Shown piece by piece: positions 25,350 to 34,443 of a DNA stretch of 45,487 nt (positions within the stretch are counted from its first letter, which is position 1; every line of letters begins with the position of its first letter). A model generated the notes under the pieces. It was not told where the DNA came from and did no database searches. It was given only the letters and a program-made list of their open reading frames with translations. This stretch comes from CAZPNX01 sp964588285 (GTDB taxonomy: Bacteria > Edwardsbacteria > AC1 > EtOH8). The position numbers and the translations under genes are program-made. Location of the stretch: the NCBI GenBank assembly GCA_964588285.1, contig CAZPNX010000019.1, positions 1 through 45,487 on the forward strand. Direction: 5' to 3'.

Positions 25350-26423
25350 TTATTTCTGCAGCAGCTTGATCCTTTTTTCCACCTCCTTGGCCTCGTTCTT
25401 CATGCCCTTCTGCTTGTAAGCGTAGAGCAGGTTTTTCCAGTAATCGATCTTATCCGGCCGCAGATCCAGGGCCTGCTTGTAGACCCTGATGGCATTGTCA
25501 TAGTCCTTCAGGTTGGTCAGATAACAGATGCCCAGCGCCTCCAGAGCGGCATCGTCGTCCGACTGGATGGCGATCACCTTCTCGAAGGCTTGGGCGGCCG
25601 CCTTCATATCCTTGCCCTCGTTAAAGTAGGCCAGGCCCAGGTTGTACCAGGCATCCTTCTCCTCAGGCTTGAGATTGGCCGCCTTCTGCAACGGCGCCTG
25701 GGCCTTGAGGAATTCGTTTTTCCTGAGATAGGTTTCGCCCAGCAGGAAGAACCACATATGGTTGTCCTGTTTGAGGCTGATGGCTTTTTCAAAGGATTGA
25801 GCCGCCTCGTCCCAGTCCTTGGCCTCGTAGGCGATGCGCCCTATCTGGTAGTAAATGTCGGCGTTCTTGGGATCGGCCTTGACCGCCTTCTCGAACAGCT
25901 GCTTGGCCTCGGCAGTTTTGCCCATGAAATTGAAGAGCTTGGCCTGGATGATTTGGTTCTCCACCTTGTCCGGCGCCAATTCCACGGCGTTATTGATGTT
26001 GGCCTGGGCCTTGTCAGTGTGGGGTTTGGCCGAATCCTTGGCCACCCCGGCCGCCCGGCGCATATGCTCCACCGCCTTGTTGTATTCCAGGCCCCAGTAG
26101 CCGTTCAGGATCTCCTTAAGGGAATCGGCCTTGTCGGGCCAGTATTTGACGGCGCTGTCGATGGAGGCCCGGGTCAGCTTGAACTGGTTGGTGAAATAAT
26201 AGCAGCGGGCCAGCATGCTGTAGTAGCGGCCGTAGTTCTGGGGATAGCCCTGCTCCACCGCCGATTTCAGGTTGCGGATAACCTGCTGGTAATCGTCGTT
26301 GGTGAGCTCGTCGGGGTTTTTGTTGAGGGCGATGTTGGCTCCGGTGAGGTAGGGATCCTGGCAGCCGGAGACCAGGACGGCCGAGACCAACAGCAGTAAG
26401 GCCAGATACGGTTTGGTTCTCAT
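25350..26423 (-). CDS. TPR-repeat lipoprotein
   Basis: A 357-residue protein with a lipobox (LVSGC, lipidated Cys21) and seven or more TPR-like units through residue ~350. Repeats include AKQLFEKAVKADPKNADIYYQIG and AAQSFEKAISLKQDN-type cores. Probably a periplasmic-facing lipoprotein that acts as a docking scaffold. The N-terminal ~90 residues (NPDELTNDDYQQVIRNLKS) are less regular. It lies between kdsB and the Wzi-like gene on the same strand with ~70-bp gaps, so it may belong to an envelope operon. Confidence 0.88.
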   Translation of the reverse strand: MRTKPYLALLLLVSAVLVSGCQDPYLTGANIALNKNPDELTNDDYQQVIRNLKSAVEQGYPQNYGRYYSMLARCYYFTNQFKLTRASIDSAVKYWPDKADSLKEILNGYWGLEYNKAVEHMRRAAGVAKDSAKPHTDKAQANINNAVELAPDKVENQIIQAKLFNFMGKTAEAKQLFEKAVKADPKNADIYYQIGRIAYEAKDWDEAAQSFEKAISLKQDNHMWFFLLGETYLRKNEFLKAQAPLQKAANLKPEEKDAWYNLGLAYFNEGKDMKAAAQAFEKVIAIQSDDDAALEALGICYLTNLKDYDNAIRVYKQALDLRPDKIDYWKNLLYAYKQKGMKNEAKEVEKRIKLLQK

Positions 26424-26456
26424 GTTTCCTCCGCTTGCGATTGAATGGTTAGTTTG

Positions 26457-27227
26457 TTATATCGGTTTGTTGATATGTTTCCCGGCCGCCATCAGGCGCC
26501 GCACCCGGATCAGATCGCCCGGAGTATCCACCGCCGGCCAGCCTCGGGGGATGATGGCCGCAGCAATGGCCGCCCCGTTTTCCAAGGCCCTCAGCTGCTC
26601 CAAGCTTTCCGTCCGCTCCAGAGGTCCGCGCCGCCAGCGGCAAAAGCGCTTCAGAAAATCCCGGCGATAGGCGTATATTCCTATATGCTTATAGAACAAA
26701 TATCTGCCGGCAAGGAGGTGACGGTGATATGGTATCGGAGACCGCGAAAAGTATATGGCCCGACCCCGGCGATCTAAAACCGCCTTGACGATGTTGGGAT
26801 CGGCCGCCTCCTCGGGGCGGGGCAGGGGGCAAACGGCCGTGGCCAGGTCGGCTGTCCGGTCTCGGCGCAGTCTGTGCACCACAGCGTCAATGGCCCGCGG
26901 CTCCACCAGTGGCTCATCCCCCTGGATGTTTACCACGATTTCAAATTTTGATTTTTGAATTCCGATTTTTTCAAGGGCTTCGGCTATGCGGTCGGTCCCG
27001 GTGGCATGTCTTCCGGAGGTCATGACCGCAAAGCCTCCCCCATCGCGGATGCAGTGGTAGATCCTTTGGTCGTCGGTGGCCACGGCCACCATGTCCAACA
27101 GCCTAGCCCTCAAAGCCCGCTGGTAGACATGCCAGATCATGGGTCGGCCGCCTATTTGGGCCAGCGGCTTGCCCGGAAAACGGCTGGAACCGAAGCGGGC
27201 GGGAATGACGCCTATGGCCCGGCTCAC
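26457..27227 (-). CDS. kdsB: 3-deoxy-manno-octulosonate cytidylyltransferase
   Basis: A 256-residue CMP-KDO synthetase that activates KDO for the lipopolysaccharide inner core. The N-terminal IPARFGSSRFPGKPLAQIGG is the nucleotidyltransferase signature. NIQGDEPLV and FSRSPIPYHR, with the later YAYRRDFLKRF, are KdsB-specific. The presence of kdsB indicates an LPS-bearing outer membrane. The length is normal. It is 6 bp from the ACT-domain gene upstream. Confidence 0.96.
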   Translation of the reverse strand: MSRAIGVIPARFGSSRFPGKPLAQIGGRPMIWHVYQRALRARLLDMVAVATDDQRIYHCIRDGGGFAVMTSGRHATGTDRIAEALEKIGIQKSKFEIVVNIQGDEPLVEPRAIDAVVHRLRRDRTADLATAVCPLPRPEEAADPNIVKAVLDRRGRAIYFSRSPIPYHRHLLAGRYLFYKHIGIYAYRRDFLKRFCRWRRGPLERTESLEQLRALENGAAIAAAIIPRGWPAVDTPGDLIRVRRLMAAGKHINKPI

Positions 27228-27232
27228 ATCCT

Positions 27233-27700
27233 TTAGCCTTCGATCTCCCCGGTGCCCTTGAGTATGGAGACGGCCTGGTCCAGCTTGGCCCGGTCCACCA
27301 GGAAGCTGAGGGCGCTCACCGACTGGCTGATCATCTGAAGGTTGATGCCCTCCTTGGCCAAAGATTTGAAGAGGCGAGAGGAAAAGGCCGGGTCGCTGGA
27401 GAGTTTTTCGCCATAGAGCGAGACCAGCGAGACTCCAGAGTCTTTCTCAGTTTTTTGGGCTCCCAGTTTCTGTCTCAGTCCCTCCAAAATCGGAGCCACC
27501 CGCCCCATCTCCTGTTCCGGAACGGCGAAGGAGATGTCCCCCCTCCCCTTGCCGGTGGCCACGGTGGACAGAAGCTCCACGTTGATCCCCTGCTCGCCCA
27601 GGGCCGAAAACACCTCGGCGGCGATGCCCGGCTGGTCGGGCACCGACTTCAGGGTCACCTTGGCCATGCTGCGGTTGATTTTTAGGTCGATGCTTGCCAT
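27233..27700 (-). CDS. Stand-alone ACT-ACT protein (aspartokinase regulatory-domain-like)
   Basis: A 155-residue protein with two ACT domains: VTLKSVPDQPGIAAEVFSALGEQGINVELLS-type (residues ~15-80) and VSLVSLYGEKLSSDPAFSSRLFKSLAKEGINLQMI-type (~85-150). The pair matches the C-terminal regulatory half of aspartate kinase, but no kinase domain is present here and no aspartokinase gene is adjacent. It may sense an amino acid or regulate a partner. No stop or frame break hints at a lost catalytic half. It lies 6 bp from kdsB and 20 bp from pckA, which probably places all three on one transcript. Confidence 0.85.
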   Translation of the reverse strand: MASIDLKINRSMAKVTLKSVPDQPGIAAEVFSALGEQGINVELLSTVATGKGRGDISFAVPEQEMGRVAPILEGLRQKLGAQKTEKDSGVSLVSLYGEKLSSDPAFSSRLFKSLAKEGINLQMISQSVSALSFLVDRAKLDQAVSILKGTGEIEG

Positions 27701-27720
27701 ATCGTCCTGCCCTCCGGCGG

Positions 27721-29307
<1,587 letters not shown>

Positions 29308-29377
29308 TATCCCCTCCTCTGCAAGCTGCCGTTGACTTGTAGATAACGCCGGCCAAGTAATATCATAACGAGGCTTT

Positions 29378-29407
29378 ATTATATCCTTATTAACCTTCGG
29401 TTGTCAA
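29378..29407 (-). promoter_or_regulatory. Sigma-70-type promoter for pckA
   Basis: On the minus strand, TTGACA (29407-29402) is followed after 18 bases by TATAAT (29383-29378). Both boxes match the consensus fully. The predicted start near 29371 leaves a leader of about 64 nt to the pckA ATG. Confidence 0.8.
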
Positions 29408-29442
29408 GTTTTTTAATGGCAAAGGTATAGGCGAGATTCCTC

Positions 29443-29471
29443 TTGACATCCGGGCTTCGATGATTGATAAT
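29443..29471 (+). promoter_or_regulatory. Sigma-70-type promoter for the TMEM43-like gene
   Basis: TTGACA (29443-29448) and GATAAT (29466-29471) are separated by 17 bases. The predicted start is near 29478, about 40 nt before the ATG at 29518. The divergent pckA promoter is only ~35 bp away, so the two could influence each other. Confidence 0.75.
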
Positions 29472-29517
29472 TATTCCATATTCAAAGATCAAATCTACAA
29501 AAATAAGGAGGATTCCG

Positions 29518-30654
29518 ATGGCGGACCAATTCACCGAGGTCACCACCAAAGGTTGGGGCAAGCGGATCATGGACTCCTTCATGGGAGTCCTCATTGGCCT
29601 GGCCCTTTTCCTCATCTCCTTTATCGTTCTATGGAAGACCGAGGGCCGCACCAACTACGCCAAGATAGCCGCCAAGGCCGTCGAGGTCAAATCCGCCACG
29701 GTGGAGTCCTCGGCCGACGGCCAGTTGATCTCGGTCACCGCCCCCCTGGAGACACCGGACCAGGTTGGCGATCCCGGCTTCCTGCTCCCCGGCAGCTACA
29801 TCAAGCTGGAGCGCCAGGTGGAGATGTACGCTTGGGTGGAACACAAGGAGAGCAAAACCGAGAAGAAGACCGGCGGCAGCGAGGTGACCACCACCACTTA
29901 TACATATAATAAGGAGTGGACCGACGACCCCCAGCCGGTCTCGGAATTCAAACACCCCGAGGGCCACGAGAATCCGCCCCTGCCGGTGGAGGCCAAGGTC
30001 TTCAAGGCGCCCTCGGCCCGGGTGGGGGCCTATGCCGTGGACCTGGACGGCATCGGACTGCCCTCATCCTCGGAATTGGAGCTGACACCGGGCAAGCTGG
30101 ACTTGCCGCGGCGCTCCGAGTACGCACTTTCCGGCAACTTTTTGTTCCGCGGCTACGGCACCATGTCCGATCCACGGGTGGGCGATGTTAGGGTGAGCTA
30201 CCGGGCCTTGGCCTCAGGCCGCAAGGTGACCGCCTTCGGCAAGCTGTCGGGAAGCGATCTGGTCCCCTACCTGCATAATGGCGAAAAGAGGCTCTACCGG
30301 GCCCTGGCCGGCACCCGGGACGAGGCCATTGCCCAGCTCAAGCAGGAGTACAAGATTGCCGGCTGGGCCGGCCGCATAATAGGATTCCTGATGATGTGGA
30401 TCGGTCTGCTGATGATGACCGGGCCCCTGTCCACCATATTGGACGTCCTGCCTTTCCTGGGCAGCGCCAGCCGCTTCGTCATCGGACTGTTGACCTTCCC
30501 CATCGCCCTGGTGCTGTCGTTGATCACCATCATCATTTCCATGATCGCCCACAACGTCGTCGCTCTGTTAATAGTGTTGGCTTTGATAATCGGCGGCGGT
30601 TTCCTGCTTTATAACAGGAAACGGGCCGCCCCCGCGGCGCCGCCCGCCAAATAG
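29518..30654 (+). CDS. TMEM43 (LUMA) family membrane protein
   Basis: A 378-residue protein starting at MADQFTEVTT, with AAGGAGG at ideal spacing; an ATG at 29464 is upstream of the Shine-Dalgarno and rejected. One membrane helix (about residues 20-40) comes before a large extracytoplasmic region that begins WKTEGRTNYAKIAA. Three or four C-terminal helices cover residues ~278-370. This layout is that of the TMEM43 family, known in animals as LUMA, a nuclear-envelope protein linked to cardiomyopathy; the role of the bacterial members is not established. It is the only plus-strand gene between 2.6 kb and the window end and has its own promoter and terminator. Confidence 0.87.
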   Translation: MADQFTEVTTKGWGKRIMDSFMGVLIGLALFLISFIVLWKTEGRTNYAKIAAKAVEVKSATVESSADGQLISVTAPLETPDQVGDPGFLLPGSYIKLERQVEMYAWVEHKESKTEKKTGGSEVTTTTYTYNKEWTDDPQPVSEFKHPEGHENPPLPVEAKVFKAPSARVGAYAVDLDGIGLPSSSELELTPGKLDLPRRSEYALSGNFLFRGYGTMSDPRVGDVRVSYRALASGRKVTAFGKLSGSDLVPYLHNGEKRLYRALAGTRDEAIAQLKQEYKIAGWAGRIIGFLMMWIGLLMMTGPLSTILDVLPFLGSASRFVIGLLTFPIALVLSLITIIISMIAHNVVALLIVLALIIGGGFLLYNRKRAAPAAPPAK

Positions 30655-30670
30655 CCCTGGGGGCAATGGG

Positions 30671-30700
30671 AACGGGGCTCGCCATGGCGAGCCCCGTTTT
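30671..30700 (+). terminator. Intrinsic terminator after the TMEM43-like gene
   Basis: An inverted repeat of AACGGGGCTCGCC and its complement (30671-30683 / 30686-30698) with TTTT at the 3' side, 16 bp after the stop codon. The stem also has AA on its 5' side, so it may work partly in the other direction. Confidence 0.8.
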
Positions 30701-30706
30701 AAATAT

Positions 30707-30734
30707 GTCATGCTTCGACCTGGCTCAGCATGAC
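30707..30734. repeat. Palindromic repeat
   Basis: Exact 8-bp arms GTCATGCT (30707-30714) and AGCATGAC (30727-30734) around TCGACCTGGCTC. A related GGTCATGGTGG...CGTCGAGCCATGACC pair lies just after (30749-30777). Same dispersed style as 2612 and 16212. Confidence 0.6.
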
Positions 30735-30781
30735 TGTCTAGGGACTTCGGTCATGGTGGGCCCGTCGAGCCATGACCCTCA

Positions 30782-31441
30782 CTACATCTTGCACGGATTC
30801 AGCACCCAGACCTGGGTCTCTTTGGGCAGCCGGTTCGCTTCCAGTTCTACTTCTGATTCCCCTATGTTGATGACGTTGTTCTTGCTTTTTAAAAAGGGAT
30901 CTACCCCAGCGATGCCGAAGCCGAGCTTCTCGGTCTTGTAGTGCATGGGCACGGCCACCTTTGGCTTGACCTTGGCGATGACCTGGTCGGCCTCGGCAGC
31001 GTCGATGGTGTAAAAGCCGCCCACCGGAACCAGCAGCACATCGACCGTGCCCAGCTCCTTGACGGACTTGTCGTCCAGAACGTGCCCCAAGTCGCCGCAG
31101 TGGCATATCCTCACCCCGTCAGCTTCAAAGACGAACATCACGTCCTTGCCCCGCTCGCTGCCATGCGACCGGTCGTGGAAAGCGGTGATACCGGTTATTT
31201 GGACCTCGGCTATCTGGTGTTTCCCCGGCGTCTGAATCAGCTTGGCCTTCCGGTGCTTCTCGCCTAGGTGGCAGTGGTCCGGGTGGTCGTGGCTGATGGT
31301 GACGGCCTCGGCCTCCTCTTCGATGGCCCGGTAGCCCACCGCACCTCCGTAGGAGCCGGCCTCATAGGGATCGGTGATGATTCGGGTGCCCCGGGAGGTG
31401 GTCATCAGGAAGGCGGCGTGGGCCAGGTATCTCAGCTTCAT
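30782..31441 (-). CDS. MBL-fold metal-dependent hydrolase
   Basis: A 219-residue metallo-beta-lactamase-fold protein. The SHDHPDH motif (HxHxDH-like) near residue 50, ITAFHDRSHG, CHCGDLGH and VPMHYKT are the metal-binding positions seen in the UlaG/UPF0173 group. It is cytosolic with no signal peptide. The substrate is unknown; related proteins act on phosphorylated sugars or cyclic phosphodiesters. It is transcribed convergently with the TMEM43-like gene. Confidence 0.88.
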   Translation of the reverse strand: MKLRYLAHAAFLMTTSRGTRIITDPYEAGSYGGAVGYRAIEEEAEAVTISHDHPDHCHLGEKHRKAKLIQTPGKHQIAEVQITGITAFHDRSHGSERGKDVMFVFEADGVRICHCGDLGHVLDDKSVKELGTVDVLLVPVGGFYTIDAAEADQVIAKVKPKVAVPMHYKTEKLGFGIAGVDPFLKSKNNVINIGESEVELEANRLPKETQVWVLNPCKM

Positions 31442-31483
31442 GGCATGCCCCTTTTATATTAGGTTAATTTGCCCATGTCACTG

Positions 31484-31545
31484 CTGTCATCTAAAGAAGC
31501 CTTCCATGTCTTGTTGGCTGAAGGATGACCCTTGTGGAAATTCAT
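31484..31545. repeat. GTCATC/GGATGAC palindromic repeat
   Basis: The gap between the MBL gene and rpmA contains GTCATCTAAAG-type and GAAGGATGAC arms around TTCCATGTCTTGTTGG. It belongs to the same GTCATCC/GGATGAC family as the units at 32372-32530. Confidence 0.45.
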
Positions 31546-31633
31546 ACACCCCTCGAAAGGCTCTCTATCCACACCCTTCAGACAGTCAGGCGGGATGCAA
31601 TCTCAGGTTGGCAGCCATCTCGTCTTCAGCCAT

Positions 31634-31667
31634 GAAAAAGAAGCGGCGGGGTTACTTTCCCGCCGCT
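31634..31667 (-). terminator. Intrinsic terminator overlapping the rpmA stop
   Basis: On the minus strand the last codons of rpmA form one arm: AGCGGCGGG (31667-31659) pairs with CCCGCCGCT (31650-31642), and the TAA stop is in the loop. TCTTTTTC follows. The terminator is thus partly inside the gene, so ribosomes reading the end of rpmA could affect it. Confidence 0.8.
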
Positions 31668-31930
31668 CCGTTTTTCACCTCCGGGTGGACGCTGATCCTT
31701 TTATCCCCGCCCCCAAAGGTCTCAAAGTGGACATAGCCGTCGGCGGTGGCGAACAGGGTGTCGTCGCGCCCCCGCATGACATTGTGCCCGGGATGGAACT
31801 TGGTGCCCCTCTGCCGCACCAGCACCGAGCCGGCAGTCACCTTCTGGTTGCCGAAGGCCTTGATGCCCAGCCGCTGCGAATTGCTGTCGCGCCCGTTCTT
31901 GGACGAGCCGACTCCCTTTTTGTGTGCCAT
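31652..31930 (-). CDS. rpmA: 50S ribosomal protein L27
   Basis: A 92-residue L27 that reaches the peptidyl-transferase centre. It starts MAHKKGVGSSKNGRDSNSQR and shows GSVLVRQRGTKFHPG and DDTLFATADGYV, the classic core. There is no N-terminal cleavable extension of the Firmicutes type. It follows rplU with no gap. Confidence 0.98.
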   Translation of the reverse strand: MAHKKGVGSSKNGRDSNSQRLGIKAFGNQKVTAGSVLVRQRGTKFHPGHNVMRGRDDTLFATADGYVHFETFGGGDKRISVHPEVKNGAAGK

Positions 31931-32338
31931 CTATTTTTTCTCCTCGGACTTGGTTTCCTTTTTGGCGGCCCGGGCTTTTTTCAGCTCCTTTAGGGAGTCC
32001 TCGGGCTTGGCTATCGGCTTGATCCCCGGGTGGCTGACCCGGTCGATCATCAGCTCGGTGAACAGGGTCCTGGCCCCCCAGCGGCGGCGGTAGTCCTTCT
32101 TGGGCTTGTATTTCATGCCCTCGATTTTGGCCGAGCGGGGGTGCCCGATGATGGTGGCCTCGACCACCGCCCCCTTGACCACCGGTTTCCCCACCTCGGT
32201 CTCCACCCCGTTGCTGACCAGCAGCACCTTCTCCAGCTTGTATTTCTCCCCCTGGCCGGCCGTTATCCTGGGAATGCGCACCTTCTGCTTTTCCGAAACC
32301 TTAAACTGGGCGCCCCCGCATTCAACTATGGCAAACAT
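31931..32338 (-). CDS. rplU: 50S ribosomal protein L21
   Basis: A 135-residue L21. It begins MFAIVECGGAQFKVSEKQ and carries VVEATIIGHPRSAKIEGMKYKPKKDYRR-type RNA-binding core residues. The C-terminus is longer than the usual ~103 residues: about 30 extra residues rich in Lys and Glu (KELKKARAAKKETKSEEKK). A CGGAG ribosome-binding site precedes the ATG. It ends in TAG directly before rpmA. Confidence 0.97.
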   Translation of the reverse strand: MFAIVECGGAQFKVSEKQKVRIPRITAGQGEKYKLEKVLLVSNGVETEVGKPVVKGAVVEATIIGHPRSAKIEGMKYKPKKDYRRRWGARTLFTELMIDRVSHPGIKPIAKPEDSLKELKKARAAKKETKSEEKK

Positions 32339-32371
32339 TGAAATCTCCGTATTACTCGTCTTTTGTCTTTG

Positions 32372-32530
32372 TCATCCTGAGATTGCCCCTTGCTCGGCAA
32401 ACTGAAGGATGCCTTGTTTTTTTATCCTTTTTTACTATCATCCTGAGCCGGATACCACACCTTATGGATTGAAGGATGATGCCATCAACACTGACGCCCT
32501 TCAATTTGTAGGTCAGGTTGCCTTCTCAGA
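32372..32530. repeat. Cluster of GTCATCCT/AGGATGAC palindromic repeats
   Basis: The 210-bp gap between secG and rplU contains at least two units: GTCATCCTGAG...CTGAAGGATGCC (from 32372) and ATCATCCTGAG...GAAGGATGAT (about 32438-32480). A third half unit, AGAGTGAC, lies near 32530. No gene is seen. They belong to the window's dispersed repeat family. Confidence 0.6.
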
Positions 32531-32548
32531 GTGACAATCATTCAGATT

Positions 32549-32893
32549 CTACTTGCCCGAAGGAAATGCCGGCGTACCTCCCGGCTGCCCCTGCGGGGCC
32601 TCTTGGGTCGGCGCCTGCGGTCGCCTCTGTTCCTCCTGGATGGACCGCTCGATGGCCGTGGCGCTCTTGGCCTGGCGGCCCGAGATCAGGGCCAAAGTCA
32701 GCGAGGTGGCCATGAACAGCACCGCCAAAACGGTGGTGGCTGTGGCCAGAAACGGGGCCGCTCCCTTGCCCCCGAAAAAAGATTCGCCTCCGCCAAAGGC
32801 CGATCCCAGCCCCCCCTTGCCCGACTGCATGAGGACCACGGCTATAAGCATAAGGCAGGCAATGACATGAATAATGAGAAGAAAAGTGAACAC
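32549..32893 (-). CDS. secG: Protein translocase subunit SecG
   Basis: A 114-residue SecG with two membrane helices (residues ~2-22 and ~50-72) around the conserved loop VLMQSGKGGLGSAFGG. It helps the SecYEG channel. The start is GTG with GGAG upstream. The tail after residue ~85 is Pro/Gln/Gly rich and longer than in E. coli-type proteins in that style. A good promoter lies at 32920-32948, so it is probably expressed on its own. Confidence 0.95.
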   Translation of the reverse strand: MFTFLLIIHVIACLMLIAVVLMQSGKGGLGSAFGGGESFFGGKGAAPFLATATTVLAVLFMATSLTLALISGRQAKSATAIERSIQEEQRRPQAPTQEAPQGQPGGTPAFPSGK

Positions 32894-32919
32894 GATAAAT
32901 CTCCGTTTAATAAGTTATT

Positions 32920-32948
32920 ATTATAGCAAATTTTTCTTTAACTTTCAA
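32920..32948 (-). promoter_or_regulatory. Sigma-70-type promoter for secG
   Basis: On the minus strand, TTGAAA (32948-32943) and TATAAT (32925-32920) are separated by 17 bases. The predicted start near 32913 gives a ~20-nt leader with GGAG before the GTG. Confidence 0.78.
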
Positions 32949-32982
32949 GGTTTATTACATCCCATTTTATTTAAATCCTGAA

Positions 32983-33149
32983 TTCAACTACGAAGTGCAA
33001 CACTATAGATTGTTGTTGATAAAGGAAATACGAGTGTCTGGTATGTCGTAATACTTTTAATCAATTGATATTATACTTTGATTTTAACAATTAGAGGCTA
33101 TAAATCTTTACAGTTCAAAATAGTTGTTTTGTTGCACTTCATTATTGAA
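32983..33149. mobile_element. Possible MITE-like element with 20-bp inverted ends
   Basis: The left end 32983-33002 (TTCAACTACGAAGTGCAACA) and right end 33130-33149 are inverted copies with 17 of 20 bases matching, around ~127 bp of AT-rich DNA with no ORF. The AT content contrasts with the GC-rich surroundings. No clear target duplication is seen at the edges (CCTGAA versus CCGGCG). This supports a non-autonomous element or an imported fragment; a regulatory palindrome is the alternative. Confidence 0.45.
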
Positions 33150-33323
33150 CCGGCGAATTACAGCTTTGTTTCATCTCGTTTTTTCTCCCGAACGGTCGTC
33201 CGAAAGTCAACCTGGCTTTACAGCCCCTCGATCCCTTGATAGAAAAGTGTCGCCTGCAACCTATAGATAGGCTTTTTGACTGGTAACGGCCATTGGGCTC
33301 GACCAATATCATAAATCAAAAAA
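33150..33323. other. Non-coding remainder of the secG-to-PgpA gap
   Basis: About 170 bp with no ORF longer than a few codons, no Shine-Dalgarno and no recognised motif. It joins the MITE-like stretch to the terminator of the pilus operon. Confidence 0.5.
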
Positions 33324-33346
33324 GCAACCGCAAAAAATGCGGTTGC
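33324..33346 (-). terminator. Intrinsic terminator of the pilus operon
   Basis: GCAACCGCA (33324-33332) and TGCGGTTGC (33338-33346) form a 9-bp stem. On the minus strand it is followed by a run of seven Ts. It lies ~30 bp after the PgpA-like stop. Confidence 0.88.
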
Positions 33347-33374
33347 AAGTCCGATATTCGCCATTGGCGGTTTT

Positions 33375-34400
33375 TCAAATATGCAGCAGGCGCATAAGGT
33401 TTATAACGGCGTATTTGATGAAAACCATCCTTTCCGGCAGGAACATCATTGACGCCACCTGCAGGACGCTTCCGGTATAGACGGCCGCCACCAAGTTGAT
33501 CGTTAAAATGGTTGAGCCCGCCCCCCAACTAGGCAGATAGTTGGACGGATATGGCCTCAGATACCGGAAAAACGACATCAGCAAAGCTCCGGCCATCATC
33601 AATGGGACCGACTTGGGCAGAAACCACAGCGCCGCCCAGCAGCCCCAGAAGAGAAAAAGATATTCGAAGGGCTGCCTCAGACTGTCCAGGCGTTTTCTCA
33701 AGAAATGGGCCGCTGCCAGCAGGGTGCCGGCCGCGGCGGTCAGTACCAACAGCTGTCTCCAGGGATCGATCGGGGCTAGCCTGAGGAAGGCGTAACAGGC
33801 AGCGGCAACGGCCGCCACCCTGAGCCCGCCGCGAACCGATCCATATAGATGGGCGGCCCCGGCCGCGGCCAACACCGCACCGTAAACGGCCAATCGGGAG
33901 AACAGCACTTGGTAGACCGGGAATGGGGTTAGGAAGAGCGCCGCCACCGAAAGCAATATGCCGGCATAGGCGCCCACCGCCGCCTTCTCCATCATCACCC
34001 CCCATCCCCAACCGAAGCGATGGCAGATTAAGGCCGGGTAAAATTTAATGAGATTGATGATAAGGAAGAATATAATCCCTAACAGAAATACCCAAGGGTT
34101 TCTGTCAAAAGTCCACAACGTCAGCCATATTCCCGCCATCTCGTCCGCCACTATGCGGCGGTCGTCCTGGCCCCACCAATCTTCGGCCTTCTTGGCGGCA
34201 AACCAACCCAAGATAAAGATAACGACGACGAACAGAAACTGCAGGCTGATGCTTCTGGGACGCACCAACCACCATAAAACGGCCCCTAAAATGCTGCCGG
34301 CAGCGCCGGGCCACACCGGGCTGAAACCGCTATAGAACCCTGAAGCCGCTAAGCCCCAGGCCGTGTCCCGAATCTTTTCCTTGTTGAACCGAATCTCCAT
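33375..34400 (-). CDS. Tandem PgpA-like membrane protein, probably degenerate
   Basis: A 341-residue polytopic protein. Residues ~20-150 match phosphatidylglycerophosphatase A: GFYSGFSPVWPGAAGS (21-36), RIVADEMAGIWLTL (82-95), then NLIKFYPAL where PgpA has a DxxKPxP-type motif, and WGWGVMMEKAAVGAYAG where PgpA has a DD pair. Residues ~240-312 look like a second, more eroded PgpA half (FFRYLRPYPSNY, then GAGSTILTINLVAAVYTG), lacking the DE and DD acids. So no half keeps all conserved acids and the usual activity (dephosphorylating PGP) is doubtful. It is the last gene of the pilus operon, 43 bp after the DUF1573-like gene. Confidence 0.72.
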   Translation of the reverse strand: MEIRFNKEKIRDTAWGLAASGFYSGFSPVWPGAAGSILGAVLWWLVRPRSISLQFLFVVVIFILGWFAAKKAEDWWGQDDRRIVADEMAGIWLTLWTFDRNPWVFLLGIIFFLIINLIKFYPALICHRFGWGWGVMMEKAAVGAYAGILLSVAALFLTPFPVYQVLFSRLAVYGAVLAAAGAAHLYGSVRGGLRVAAVAAACYAFLRLAPIDPWRQLLVLTAAAGTLLAAAHFLRKRLDSLRQPFEYLFLFWGCWAALWFLPKSVPLMMAGALLMSFFRYLRPYPSNYLPSWGAGSTILTINLVAAVYTGSVLQVASMMFLPERMVFIKYAVINLMRLLHI

Positions 34401-34443
34401 AGTCTCCAGGAAAAATCGTCTTAACTGATGATTGTGGTGACGG

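Noticed and set aside
29464..29517. Upstream start for the TMEM43-like gene at 29464
   Set aside because: It lies within the predicted -10 box and before the AAGGAGG site, which points to 29518.
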